Shown here in pieces: positions 57,888 through 64,000 of a DNA stretch of 64,000 bases. Positions within the stretch are counted from its first letter, which is position 1. Every line of letters starts with the position of its first letter. The position numbers and the translations under genes are program-made. The notes below the pieces were generated by a model, which searched no databases, had not been told where the DNA came from, and saw only the letters and a list, made by a program, of their open reading frames with translations. This DNA comes from UBA668 sp041918155 (GTDB lineage Bacteria > Actinomycetota > Acidimicrobiia > Acidimicrobiales > Ilumatobacteraceae), in contig JAYRWH010000067.1 of assembly GCA_041918155.1 (NCBI GenBank), forward strand, positions 1-64,000. The letters run 5' to 3'.

Positions 57888-58823
57888 TCACGATCCGTTT
57901 GAAGGCTGTGGCGCGGGATGCGCCCGCGAGCCTTCAAACGGTGGCATGAAGCGGCGCAGGGTCCGATCTATGACGGTGTCGGACATGGCCCACGTGATCT
58001 CGATCGGGATCCAGCCGGACAGGACGAGTTCGTTCTGCCGGACGGCATCACGGTGAAGGTCGCTGGACAAGCGGTGGAAGCCGAATCCGTTGCCTTCGAG
58101 GTACAGCTTCCTTTCGGGCCAAGCGAAGTCAATTCGGTACCTCGCTCCGTCGATCACGACGCGATGCTGCTGTGTCGGCCGAGGCAGACCTGCTTTCTGG
58201 ATGACGCGGGCAATCCGCGCCTCGAGCGGGCTCTCACCCGGGTCATAGCCGGGAAGGCGCGCCGCGAGCACCGAGCGCAGTGCTTTGACCGACCTCCCCG
58301 GTGCCGGCCGTGTACGGCTCACCCGGTCACGCAGCTCCTCTAGATCGAGACGACGCGCCCGCACGAAGTGGTCGACCAGCTCACCGAGTGCTTTCAGCGT
58401 CAACACGCCGCTCAGGTCGATCGTGGTCCGAAGCGGAGACGTGCAGCGGATCCCACGGACAACGATGACGTCCCCGGGCTCGAGCGTCCCGCTGCGGTGC
58501 GACACAACTCCGGGTAGATCAAGCGGGTGGTCGAGATCGCCGGTCACATGAATACCCTCGAGCTCCGGGGCCGGCGCACCTTGCACACGTGCCGACGTTC
58601 CGTGCGAGATCGCGGCCCGTTCGCCAACGGACAACGCGACGGCGCGCACGGCTTGCATCCATGTCGGTGGGGAGCCAGCGATCGCGACCACGCCGCGCCG
58701 CACAGCGCGGTACCGCCCGCTCCGCGAGCGCCACTTCATCTGACTCGCACTCAGCCCGCCCGCCCGTGCCGCGTCGGCACTCAGCAGTCCGTCATGGCGC
58801 TCGGCCCAGTCCTCCGGTCGCAT
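57888..58823 (-). CDS. AbiEi-like winged helix plus DUF559 (Vsr-like) nuclease protein, unit B
   Basis: Protein of 311 residues, homologous in layout to the unit A protein. Residues 1-50 are the winged helix (RPEDWAERHDGLLSADAARA, then QMKWRSRSGRYRAVRRGVVAI), about 55-180 the middle domain, and about 195-290 the nuclease domain with Glu 201, Asp 232, Glu 243, Asn 245, His 250, then LHRDAVRQNELVLSGW. Asp-x10-Glu is the same spacing as in unit A. The last 18 residues or so are encoded by the 57895-57941 palindrome. ATG 58823 has GGAGG 8 nt upstream; GTG 58841 is a weaker alternative. There is no toxin partner beside it. Confidence 0.75.
   Translation of the reverse strand: MRPEDWAERHDGLLSADAARAGGLSASQMKWRSRSGRYRAVRRGVVAIAGSPPTWMQAVRAVALSVGERAAISHGTSARVQGAPAPELEGIHVTGDLDHPLDLPGVVSHRSGTLEPGDVIVVRGIRCTSPLRTTIDLSGVLTLKALGELVDHFVRARRLDLEELRDRVSRTRPAPGRSVKALRSVLAARLPGYDPGESPLEARIARVIQKAGLPRPTQQHRVVIDGARYRIDFAWPERKLYLEGNGFGFHRLSSDLHRDAVRQNELVLSGWIPIEITWAMSDTVIDRTLRRFMPPFEGSRAHPAPQPSNGS
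57895..57941. repeat. Inner left palindrome of unit B, within the end of the coding region
   Basis: A 47-nt palindrome with arms CCGTTTGAAGG and CCTTCAAACGG and a GC-rich interior that is also largely self-complementary. It codes for the C-terminal tail of the nuclease protein and can fold into a strong hairpin at the 3' end of its mRNA. Confidence 0.9.
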
Positions 58824-58845
58824 CCGGGGCCTCCGTTCCACTCAG

Positions 58846-58890
58846 CGTTTGAAGCCGCGCGGGCGCGAACCGCGCCGAAGGCTTCAAACG
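58846..58890. repeat. Right palindrome of unit B
   Basis: A 45-nt palindrome with arms CGTTTGAAGCC and GGCTTCAAACG starts 22 bp upstream of the nuclease ATG. Its outer half is the inverted copy of the outer left repeat. Confidence 0.9.
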
Positions 58891-58942
58891 GTTGGGGGTG
58901 GGGGAAGCGGTGGGGCCTGGAGCCCGATCGAGAATCTGGAGG

Positions 58943-60685
58943 CTAGGCCTTGGGTGGGAGAACGCGGATGCCGAGCTCGTCGAGCTGCTTCTGGGCAACC
59001 GGGGTCGGCGCGTTGGTCATCGGATCGGCGCCGGATTGGGTCTTGGGGAAGGCGATCACCTCGCGGATGTTCTCCTCGCCCGCGAGGATCGCCACCAGGC
59101 GGTCGATGCCGAACGCGAAGCCACCGTGCGGCGGGGCGCCGAAGCGGAACGGATTGAGGAAGAACCCGAACTTCTTCTGGGCCTCCTCGTCGCTGATCCC
59201 GAGCAGCGAGAAGATGCGCGCCTGCAGCTCGGGCTGGTGGATTCGGATCGAGCCCGACCCCAGCTCCCACCCGTTGAGCACCAAGTCGTAGGCCTGGCTG
59301 CGCACGTTCATCGGGTCGGTCTCCAGCATGTGCACATCCTCGGGATGCGGCTGGGTGAACGGGTGGTGGCCGGGCTTCGGCCGACCGGTGACATCGTCGA
59401 CGCCGACGAACATCGGGAAGTCGACCACCCACAGGTAGCGATACGGCCCTTCGAACACCGGCGGCCGGCCGATGTCGTTGCGCAACTGGCCAAGCACCTC
59501 GCAGGTCGTGCTCCATGTGTCGGCCACGACGAGCAGCAGGTCGCCCGGCTTCGCGTCCAGCCGCGCGGTCAGCTCGGCGCGCTCGCTGTCGCTGATGAAC
59601 TTGGCGACCGGCGACTCGAACGTGCCGTCGGCGGCGACCTTCAACCACACGAGGCCCTTGGCGCCCATCTGCTTGGCGCGGTCGGTCATGTGGTCGAGCT
59701 TGTTGCGGCCGTACTCCTCGGCCTTGCCCGACGCGTTGATGCCCTTGATGCTCGCAGCACCAGTGAAGGCCTTGAACTCGGTGGCGGCGAACACATCGGT
59801 GAGCTCGGCGAGCTCCATCGCGAAACGCATGTCGGGCTTGTCGACGCCGAAGCGGTTCATCGCTTCGTGCCACGTGATCTTGATGATCTCGCCGGGCTCC
59901 TGCCCGGCGGCGCGGGCGGCGGCCAGCACGGCGGCACCGATCGCCGTGTGCACGTCGTCCTGGCTGACAAAGCTCATCTCCGCGTCGAGCTGCATGAACT
60001 CGTACTGCCGGTCCGCACGAAGGTCCTCGTCGCGCAGACAGCGGGCGAGCTGGTAGTAGCGGTCGATGCCGGCCACCATCAACAGCTGCTTGAACAGCTG
60101 CGGGCTCTGCGGCAGGGCGTAGAACGAACCCGGCTGCTGGCGGCTGGGGACGATGAACTCGCGAGCGCCTTCGGGGGTGCTCGGCACGAGCATCGGGGTC
60201 TCCACCTCGACGAAGCCCTGATCCTCCATCGCCCGGCGGATCGCCGAGTTGACCCGGGCCCGCAGGCGCAGGTTGCGCTGCATGCGCTCGCGGCGGATGT
60301 CGATGTAGCGGTGCTGCAGGCGGGTGTTCTCGGCCACTTGGTCGGCGCGCTCGTTGACCGGGAAGGGCGGCGGTTCGGCGGCGTTGAGCACCTCGACCTC
60401 GCACTCCTGGATTTCGATGCCACCGGTGGCGATGCGGTCGTTGAGGTTCTCCGCCGGGCGGGCCGCGACGACACCCGAGACACGAATCACGTATTCCGGG
60501 CGCACATCGACGACGTTGTCGACGACGCACTGGGTGATTCCGCTGTGGTCGCGCAGGTCGACGAAGGCCAGCTTCTCGCCGTGCTCACGGCGGGTGGCAA
60601 CCCACCCGGTGAGGGTGACGCGCTGACCGATGTTCTCCGGACGCAACTCGCCGCACTGGTGGGTACGCATGGACGTGGAAGTCAT
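58943..60685 (-). CDS. aspS: Aspartyl-tRNA synthetase (AspRS/AspRS-ND type)
   Basis: Class II synthetase of 580 residues. The N-terminal OB-fold anticodon-binding domain (about 1-110; VTLTGWVATRREHGEKLAFVDLRDHSG) is followed by the catalytic core: RYIDIRRERMQRNLRLRARV, FVEVETPMLVPSTPEGAREF (motif 1), YQLARCLRDEDLRADRQYEF (motif 2) and GGFAFGIDRLVAIL (motif 3). The bacterial insertion domain lies between motifs 2 and 3. It charges tRNA-Asp; actinobacterial enzymes are often non-discriminating and also form Asp-tRNA-Asn, which cannot be decided here. Its start overlaps the hisS stop as ATGA. Unit B lies just beyond its stop. Confidence 0.96.
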   Translation of the reverse strand: MTSTSMRTHQCGELRPENIGQRVTLTGWVATRREHGEKLAFVDLRDHSGITQCVVDNVVDVRPEYVIRVSGVVAARPAENLNDRIATGGIEIQECEVEVLNAAEPPPFPVNERADQVAENTRLQHRYIDIRRERMQRNLRLRARVNSAIRRAMEDQGFVEVETPMLVPSTPEGAREFIVPSRQQPGSFYALPQSPQLFKQLLMVAGIDRYYQLARCLRDEDLRADRQYEFMQLDAEMSFVSQDDVHTAIGAAVLAAARAAGQEPGEIIKITWHEAMNRFGVDKPDMRFAMELAELTDVFAATEFKAFTGAASIKGINASGKAEEYGRNKLDHMTDRAKQMGAKGLVWLKVAADGTFESPVAKFISDSERAELTARLDAKPGDLLLVVADTWSTTCEVLGQLRNDIGRPPVFEGPYRYLWVVDFPMFVGVDDVTGRPKPGHHPFTQPHPEDVHMLETDPMNVRSQAYDLVLNGWELGSGSIRIHQPELQARIFSLLGISDEEAQKKFGFFLNPFRFGAPPHGGFAFGIDRLVAILAGEENIREVIAFPKTQSGADPMTNAPTPVAQKQLDELGIRVLPPKA

Positions 60686-61953
60686 GACAGGGCTTTCTTG
60701 AGGTGATCGATGAGATCGGTACGGGGGACGGCGGACTGGGTGCCCTCGCCATCAGGGGTGCGCTCGGCGCGCAGGGGACGCACGACGGCAATGCCGCCTT
60801 CGACTTCGTTGCTACCGATGATGATCGCGTAGGTCGCGCCGCTACGGTCGGCGGCCTTCATCTGGCTCTTCATCGAGCGGTTCTCGTACGCCCGGTCGGC
60901 GGAGATGCCGGCGGCCCGTAACTGGGTGGTGATCGCCAGGGCCTCGGCGCCGCCGGTGGTGTCGACGACGAAGACCGATACCCCCGTGGCGGGCGCGGCG
61001 AACACGCCCTCGTCATCGCACGCGAGCAGGGTGCGATCGAGGCCGAGCGCGAACCCGATACCTGGGGTTGCCGGCCCGCCGAGCGACTCGACGAGGCCGT
61101 CGTAGCGGCCGCCGCCGCCGAGCGCGTTCTGCGCCGAGTCGAGCGTCAGGCCCTGGAACTCGAATGTGGTGTGGCGGTAGTAGTCCAGCCCGCGGACGAG
61201 CCTCGCGTCCACGGTGAACGGGATGCCGAGGGTCGTGAGCCCGGCCTGAACCGCGGCGAAGTGGGCCGCGGCCCGCTCGCTGTAGAACTCGGCGATGCCC
61301 GGCGCGCCGGCGATGACCACCCCGTCCTGCTCTCGCTTTGAGTCGAGCACCCGCAACGGGTTCTTCTGCAAGGTGACCTTGCTGTCGTCGCTCAGCGCGT
61401 CGATGTTGGCCTCGAAGTGGGCCCTCAGGGCGGCGACATAGTTGGCGCGATCGTCGGGCTCGCCGAGCGAGTTGACGAGCAGCTTCACCTGCTGCAGCCC
61501 GAGCGCGCGATAGAACTCCCACCCGAGCGCGATCACCTCGACGTCCAGGTTGGGGTCGTCGGCGCCGAGCACCTCGATACCTACCTGGTCGAACTGGCGG
61601 TAGCGGCCGCGCTGGGGCTTCTCGTAGCGGAACTGCGAGCCGTGATACCACACCTTCCACGGCGTGAGTGGGCGGTGTTGCACGAACGCGCGGCACACCG
61701 ACGCGGTGAGTTCCGGACGCAGGGCGATGTGGCGCCCACCTTTGTCGACGAAGTCGTACATCTCCTTGGTGACCACGTCGGTGGCGTCACCGATGCGCTG
61801 GAACACCCCAAGGTCTTCCAGGAGCGGCGAGATCGCCTGGCCGTAGCCGGCGCCCTCGACGACCCGCGCGAACACGTCCACGAAGCGGCGCCAACGGGCC
61901 GATTCGGGCGGCAGGATGTCTCGCATCCCCGGGCTGGTCTGGAACTCGGGCAC
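60682..61953 (-). CDS. hisS: Histidyl-tRNA synthetase
   Basis: Class II synthetase of 423 residues: N-terminal SPGMRDILPPESARWRRFVDVFARV, motif 1 ISPLLEDLGVFQRIGDATDVVTKEMYDFVD, motif 2 RPELTASVCRAFVQHRPLTPWKVWYHGSQFRYEKPQRGRYRQFDQVG, HisA box LVRGLDYYRHTTFEF, and motif 3 GGGRYDGLVESLGGPATPGIGFALGLDR. The C-terminal anticodon-binding domain starts near 325. It charges tRNA-His. GTG 61953 follows TAGCCT (minus strand, 61967-61962) by 8 nt. It forms an operon with aspS. Confidence 0.96.
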   Translation of the reverse strand: MPEFQTSPGMRDILPPESARWRRFVDVFARVVEGAGYGQAISPLLEDLGVFQRIGDATDVVTKEMYDFVDKGGRHIALRPELTASVCRAFVQHRPLTPWKVWYHGSQFRYEKPQRGRYRQFDQVGIEVLGADDPNLDVEVIALGWEFYRALGLQQVKLLVNSLGEPDDRANYVAALRAHFEANIDALSDDSKVTLQKNPLRVLDSKREQDGVVIAGAPGIAEFYSERAAAHFAAVQAGLTTLGIPFTVDARLVRGLDYYRHTTFEFQGLTLDSAQNALGGGGRYDGLVESLGGPATPGIGFALGLDRTLLACDDEGVFAAPATGVSVFVVDTTGGAEALAITTQLRAAGISADRAYENRSMKSQMKAADRSGATYAIIIGSNEVEGGIAVVRPLRAERTPDGEGTQSAVPRTDLIDHLKKALS

Positions 61954-62010
61954 GGTTCACAAGGCTACCGGCCGTGGCGGCCCCGCCCCGTGGACGTTTG
62001 CGCGCGACGG

Positions 62011-64000
62011 TCAGCCGCCCTTGCCCGGCACCAACCGGTAGGCGTCGTAGACCGAGTCGATGTGCTTGATCGTGCGCAGGACTGCGTCGAGGTGCGAGGG
62101 GTCGGCCATCTCGAACTCGAAGCGCATGCGGGCAACGCGATCGTGGCCGGTGTGGGTGCTGCAGGCGACGATGTTGACGTGCTGCTCGCTCAGCGAGTTG
62201 GCCACGTCGCGCAGCAGGCGGGAGCGGTCGAGGGCCACCACTTCCACGCCGACCTGGAAGAGGGCCTCGCCGTGCTCGTTGTCCCATTCGACATCGATGA
62301 GCCGCGAGGCCTGCTCGGCCATCAGGCTGACAGCGTTGGCGCAGTCGGTGCGGTGCACCGACACTCCCCTGCCACGCGTGACGAAGCCGACGATGTCGTC
62401 GCCCGGAACCGGGGTGCAGCAGCGCGAGAGACGCACGAGCACGTCGTCGAGGCCCTCCACGTGCACGGCCGCCTCGTTGCGAGCACGCCGATGCCCACGG
62501 TGAGGCAACACCGGAGGTGCCTCGACGTCTTCGGGCACCTCGTCGCCGGTCTGGAAATGGCGGGCCACCTTGCCGGCGATGCCGCGCGCCGACACATGGT
62601 TCTCGCCGATCGCGGCGAGGAGCGAGTCCAGGTCGGAGTAGGACGCCGCCTCCATCTCCTGCGCCAGCGCCTCGTGGTGCCAGACCTTCTGTACTGGCAG
62701 GCCCTCTCGGCGGAACTCCTTGGTGAGCTCCTCGCGGCCGGAGTCGATCGCGTCCTCACGCCGTGAGCGCGAGAACCACTGCCGGATCTTGTTGCGGGCA
62801 CGGGGCGACTCGACGAACTTCAGCCAGTCCTGCGACGGGCCGGCGGATTCGACCTTCGACACGAAGATCTCACACGTATCGCCGCTGCTCAGCACATGAT
62901 GCAGCGGTACGAGGCGGCCGTTGACCTTCGCGCCGATGCACTTGTGACCGACCTCGGTGTGCACTGCGTAGGCGAAGTCGACCGTGGTGGAGCCCACCGG
63001 CAGGGTGACCACCTTGCCCTTGGGCGTGAACACGAACACCTCGTCCTGTTCCAGGTCGGTCTTCAGGTTCTCCATGAACGCCGCCGGGTCGCTGACCTCG
63101 GCCTGCCAATCGATGATGCGGTTCAGCCAGTCGATGTCGGAAGTGGTGGTGTCGTCCTTGTACGCCCAGTGCGCGGCGACACCCCATTCGGCGCGGTGGT
63201 GCATCTCGCTCGTGCGGATCTGCACCTCCAGCACCTTGCCGCCAGGCCCGATCACCGTCGTGTGCAGGCTCTGGTAGAGATTGAACTTGGGCATCGCGAT
63301 GTAGTCCTTGAAGCGGCCCACGACCGGCTTGTAGCGGCCGTGAATACACCCGAGCGCGGCATAACAGTCCTTCACCGAGTCGACGATCACACGGATGGCG
63401 ACGAGATCGAAGATCTCGTCGAACTCGCGATCCTTCTGCACCATCTTTTCGTAGATGCTCCACAGGTGCTTCGGGCGGCCGGTTACATCGGCGGTGATGT
63501 TCAGCTCGTCGAGCCGGGCCTTCACCTCCGCGATCGCCTTGGCGAGGAACACCTCGCGTTCGGGCGAGCGGGTCGACACGAGGTGGTCCAGCTCGGCGAA
63601 GCGCTTCGGGTAGAGGGCCGCGAAGGCAAGATCCTCCAGCTGCTGCTTCAGTTCCTGCATGCCGAGGCGGTGGGCCAGCGGTGCGTAGATCTCGAGCGTC
63701 TCGTGGGCGATGCGCTGCTGCTTCTCACTCGGCATCGCCGCGATCGTGCGCATGTTGTGCAGGCGATCGGCCAGTTTGATGATGAGGACGCGCAGGTCGC
63801 GGGCCATCGCGACGAGCATCTTGCGCATCGTGGCGGCCTGCTGCGCCTCCTTCGAGTCGAACTGGATCCGCTCGAGCTTGGTGACGCCATCGACAATCTG
63901 GGCGACCTGCGGACCGAAGTTCGCCTCCACGTCGGCGAGCGTGATCTCGGTGTCCTCGACCGCGTCGTGCAGCAGCGCGGCCGCCAGCGACACCTCGTCG
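62011..64000 (-). CDS. relA: RelA/SpoT bifunctional (p)ppGpp synthetase/hydrolase; 5' end beyond window
   Basis: About 663 C-terminal residues of an RSH protein (full length about 750) are visible. The HD hydrolase domain is cut, but LLHDAVEDTEITLADVEANFG and KLADRLHNMRTI remain. The synthetase domain has GRPKHLWSIYEKM, FDLVAIRVIVDSVKDCYAALG and YIAMPKFNLYQSLHTTVIGP. TGS (VFVFTPKGKVVTLPVGSTTVDFAYAVH), CC and ACT domains follow, ending YRLVPGKGG. It makes and breaks the stringent-response alarmone. The frame runs open through 64000, so the ATG-like codons near 63993 are internal. Confidence 0.95.
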   Translation of the reverse strand, partial: DEVSLAAALLHDAVEDTEITLADVEANFGPQVAQIVDGVTKLERIQFDSKEAQQAATMRKMLVAMARDLRVLIIKLADRLHNMRTIAAMPSEKQQRIAHETLEIYAPLAHRLGMQELKQQLEDLAFAALYPKRFAELDHLVSTRSPEREVFLAKAIAEVKARLDELNITADVTGRPKHLWSIYEKMVQKDREFDEIFDLVAIRVIVDSVKDCYAALGCIHGRYKPVVGRFKDYIAMPKFNLYQSLHTTVIGPGGKVLEVQIRTSEMHHRAEWGVAAHWAYKDDTTTSDIDWLNRIIDWQAEVSDPAAFMENLKTDLEQDEVFVFTPKGKVVTLPVGSTTVDFAYAVHTEVGHKCIGAKVNGRLVPLHHVLSSGDTCEIFVSKVESAGPSQDWLKFVESPRARNKIRQWFSRSRREDAIDSGREELTKEFRREGLPVQKVWHHEALAQEMEAASYSDLDSLLAAIGENHVSARGIAGKVARHFQTGDEVPEDVEAPPVLPHRGHRRARNEAAVHVEGLDDVLVRLSRCCTPVPGDDIVGFVTRGRGVSVHRTDCANAVSLMAEQASRLIDVEWDNEHGEALFQVGVEVVALDRSRLLRDVANSLSEQHVNIVACSTHTGHDRVARMRFEFEMADPSHLDAVLRTIKHIDSVYDAYRLVPGKGG

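Larger units (their letters stand above)
57836..58890. mobile_element. Candidate repeat-bounded single-gene nuclease element (unit B)
   Basis: About 1.05 kb between the Nudix gene and aspS. A 21-bp sequence starting GTTTGAAGCCTTCGG (57836-57856) recurs perfectly in inverted orientation at 58869-58889. Palindromes lie at 57836-57878 (degenerate), 57895-57941 and 58846-58890. The only gene is the AbiEi-like plus DUF559 nuclease protein. Design and gene content parallel unit A although the repeat sequences are unrelated. No transposase and no target-site duplication were seen. Confidence 0.55.

Overview
The window is chromosomal DNA of a high-GC actinobacterium. The evidence is a Pup-proteasome locus (mpa/arc, dop, pup, prcB, prcA, pafA), a WhiB protein, TatB/TatC next to a HelY-type helicase, a maleylpyruvate-isomerase-family protein and many GTG starts. 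The Pup protein ending in Gly-Gly-Glu, the mix of conserved hypotheticals and the absence of mycobacterial or streptomycete landmarks suggest the class Acidimicrobiia; that placement is an inference. There are no rRNA or tRNA genes, no prophage and no CRISPR array. About 26 genes carry a TANNNT -10-like box ending 6-10 nt before the start codon, which suggests widespread leaderless transcription.

Layout. 1-2.1 kb: gcvP (cut by the window edge) behind a tandem glycine riboswitch. 2.2-6.5 kb: a frameshifted SCO6745-like gene, a twin pair of Met/Gln-rich proteins, a PLP decarboxylase-like enzyme, an EamA transporter and a frameshifted FKBP isomerase. 6.5-10 kb: two secreted cell-wall hydrolases (LysM-NlpC/P60 and PG-binding-M23) and a lipoprotein. 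10-16 kb: regulators (RpiR-type, WhiB), an acyltransferase, a threonine-aldolase-like enzyme, a kinase-fold protein and a ribokinase-like sugar kinase. 16-25 kb: PrmA, a gamma-carbonic-anhydrase-like protein, a large repeat-rich protein, an enoyl-CoA hydratase, small conserved proteins, a double-domain ThyX, an M20 amidohydrolase and a lipid-kinase-like protein. 25-40 kb: helY-tatC-tatB, a phosphodiesterase, signal peptidase I, then the proteasome/pupylation locus, followed by ferredoxin. 40-49.7 kb: tRNA-modification genes (TrmI, a TtuA-like thiolase with a ThiS-like carrier), small membrane proteins, a PBP4-like protein without catalytic residues, an ADP-forming acyl-CoA synthetase and NagA. 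49.8-55 kb: transketolase, transaldolase, a LOG-family protein and a Nei-type glycosylase. 55.3-64 kb: RarA, Nudix, AspRS, HisRS and RelA/SpoT (cut by the window edge).

The strongest candidate for something undescribed is a pair of about 1.1-1.2 kb single-gene units, one between pafA and prcA (about 31.80-33.04 kb) and one between a Nudix gene and aspS (57.84-58.89 kb). Each encodes a protein of about 310 residues with an AbiEi-like winged-helix N-terminus and a DUF559/Vsr-like nuclease C-terminus. The active-site layout is the same in both (E, about 31 residues, D, 10 residues, E-x-D/N). Each gene is bracketed by 43-47 nt palindromes that also form terminal inverted repeats. The palindromes of the two units are unrelated in sequence but equivalent in architecture, and the first unit also has three 20-bp direct repeats outside each palindrome, in mirror orientation. 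This looks like a family of small repeat-bounded nuclease elements.

Other points of note are the PBP4-like protein that has lost its SxxK and KTG residues, and a ThyX protein whose two halves keep complementary parts of the active-site motif. There are also two frameshifts in G runs that may be sequencing errors, and pafBC is missing from an otherwise classical proteasome neighbourhood.
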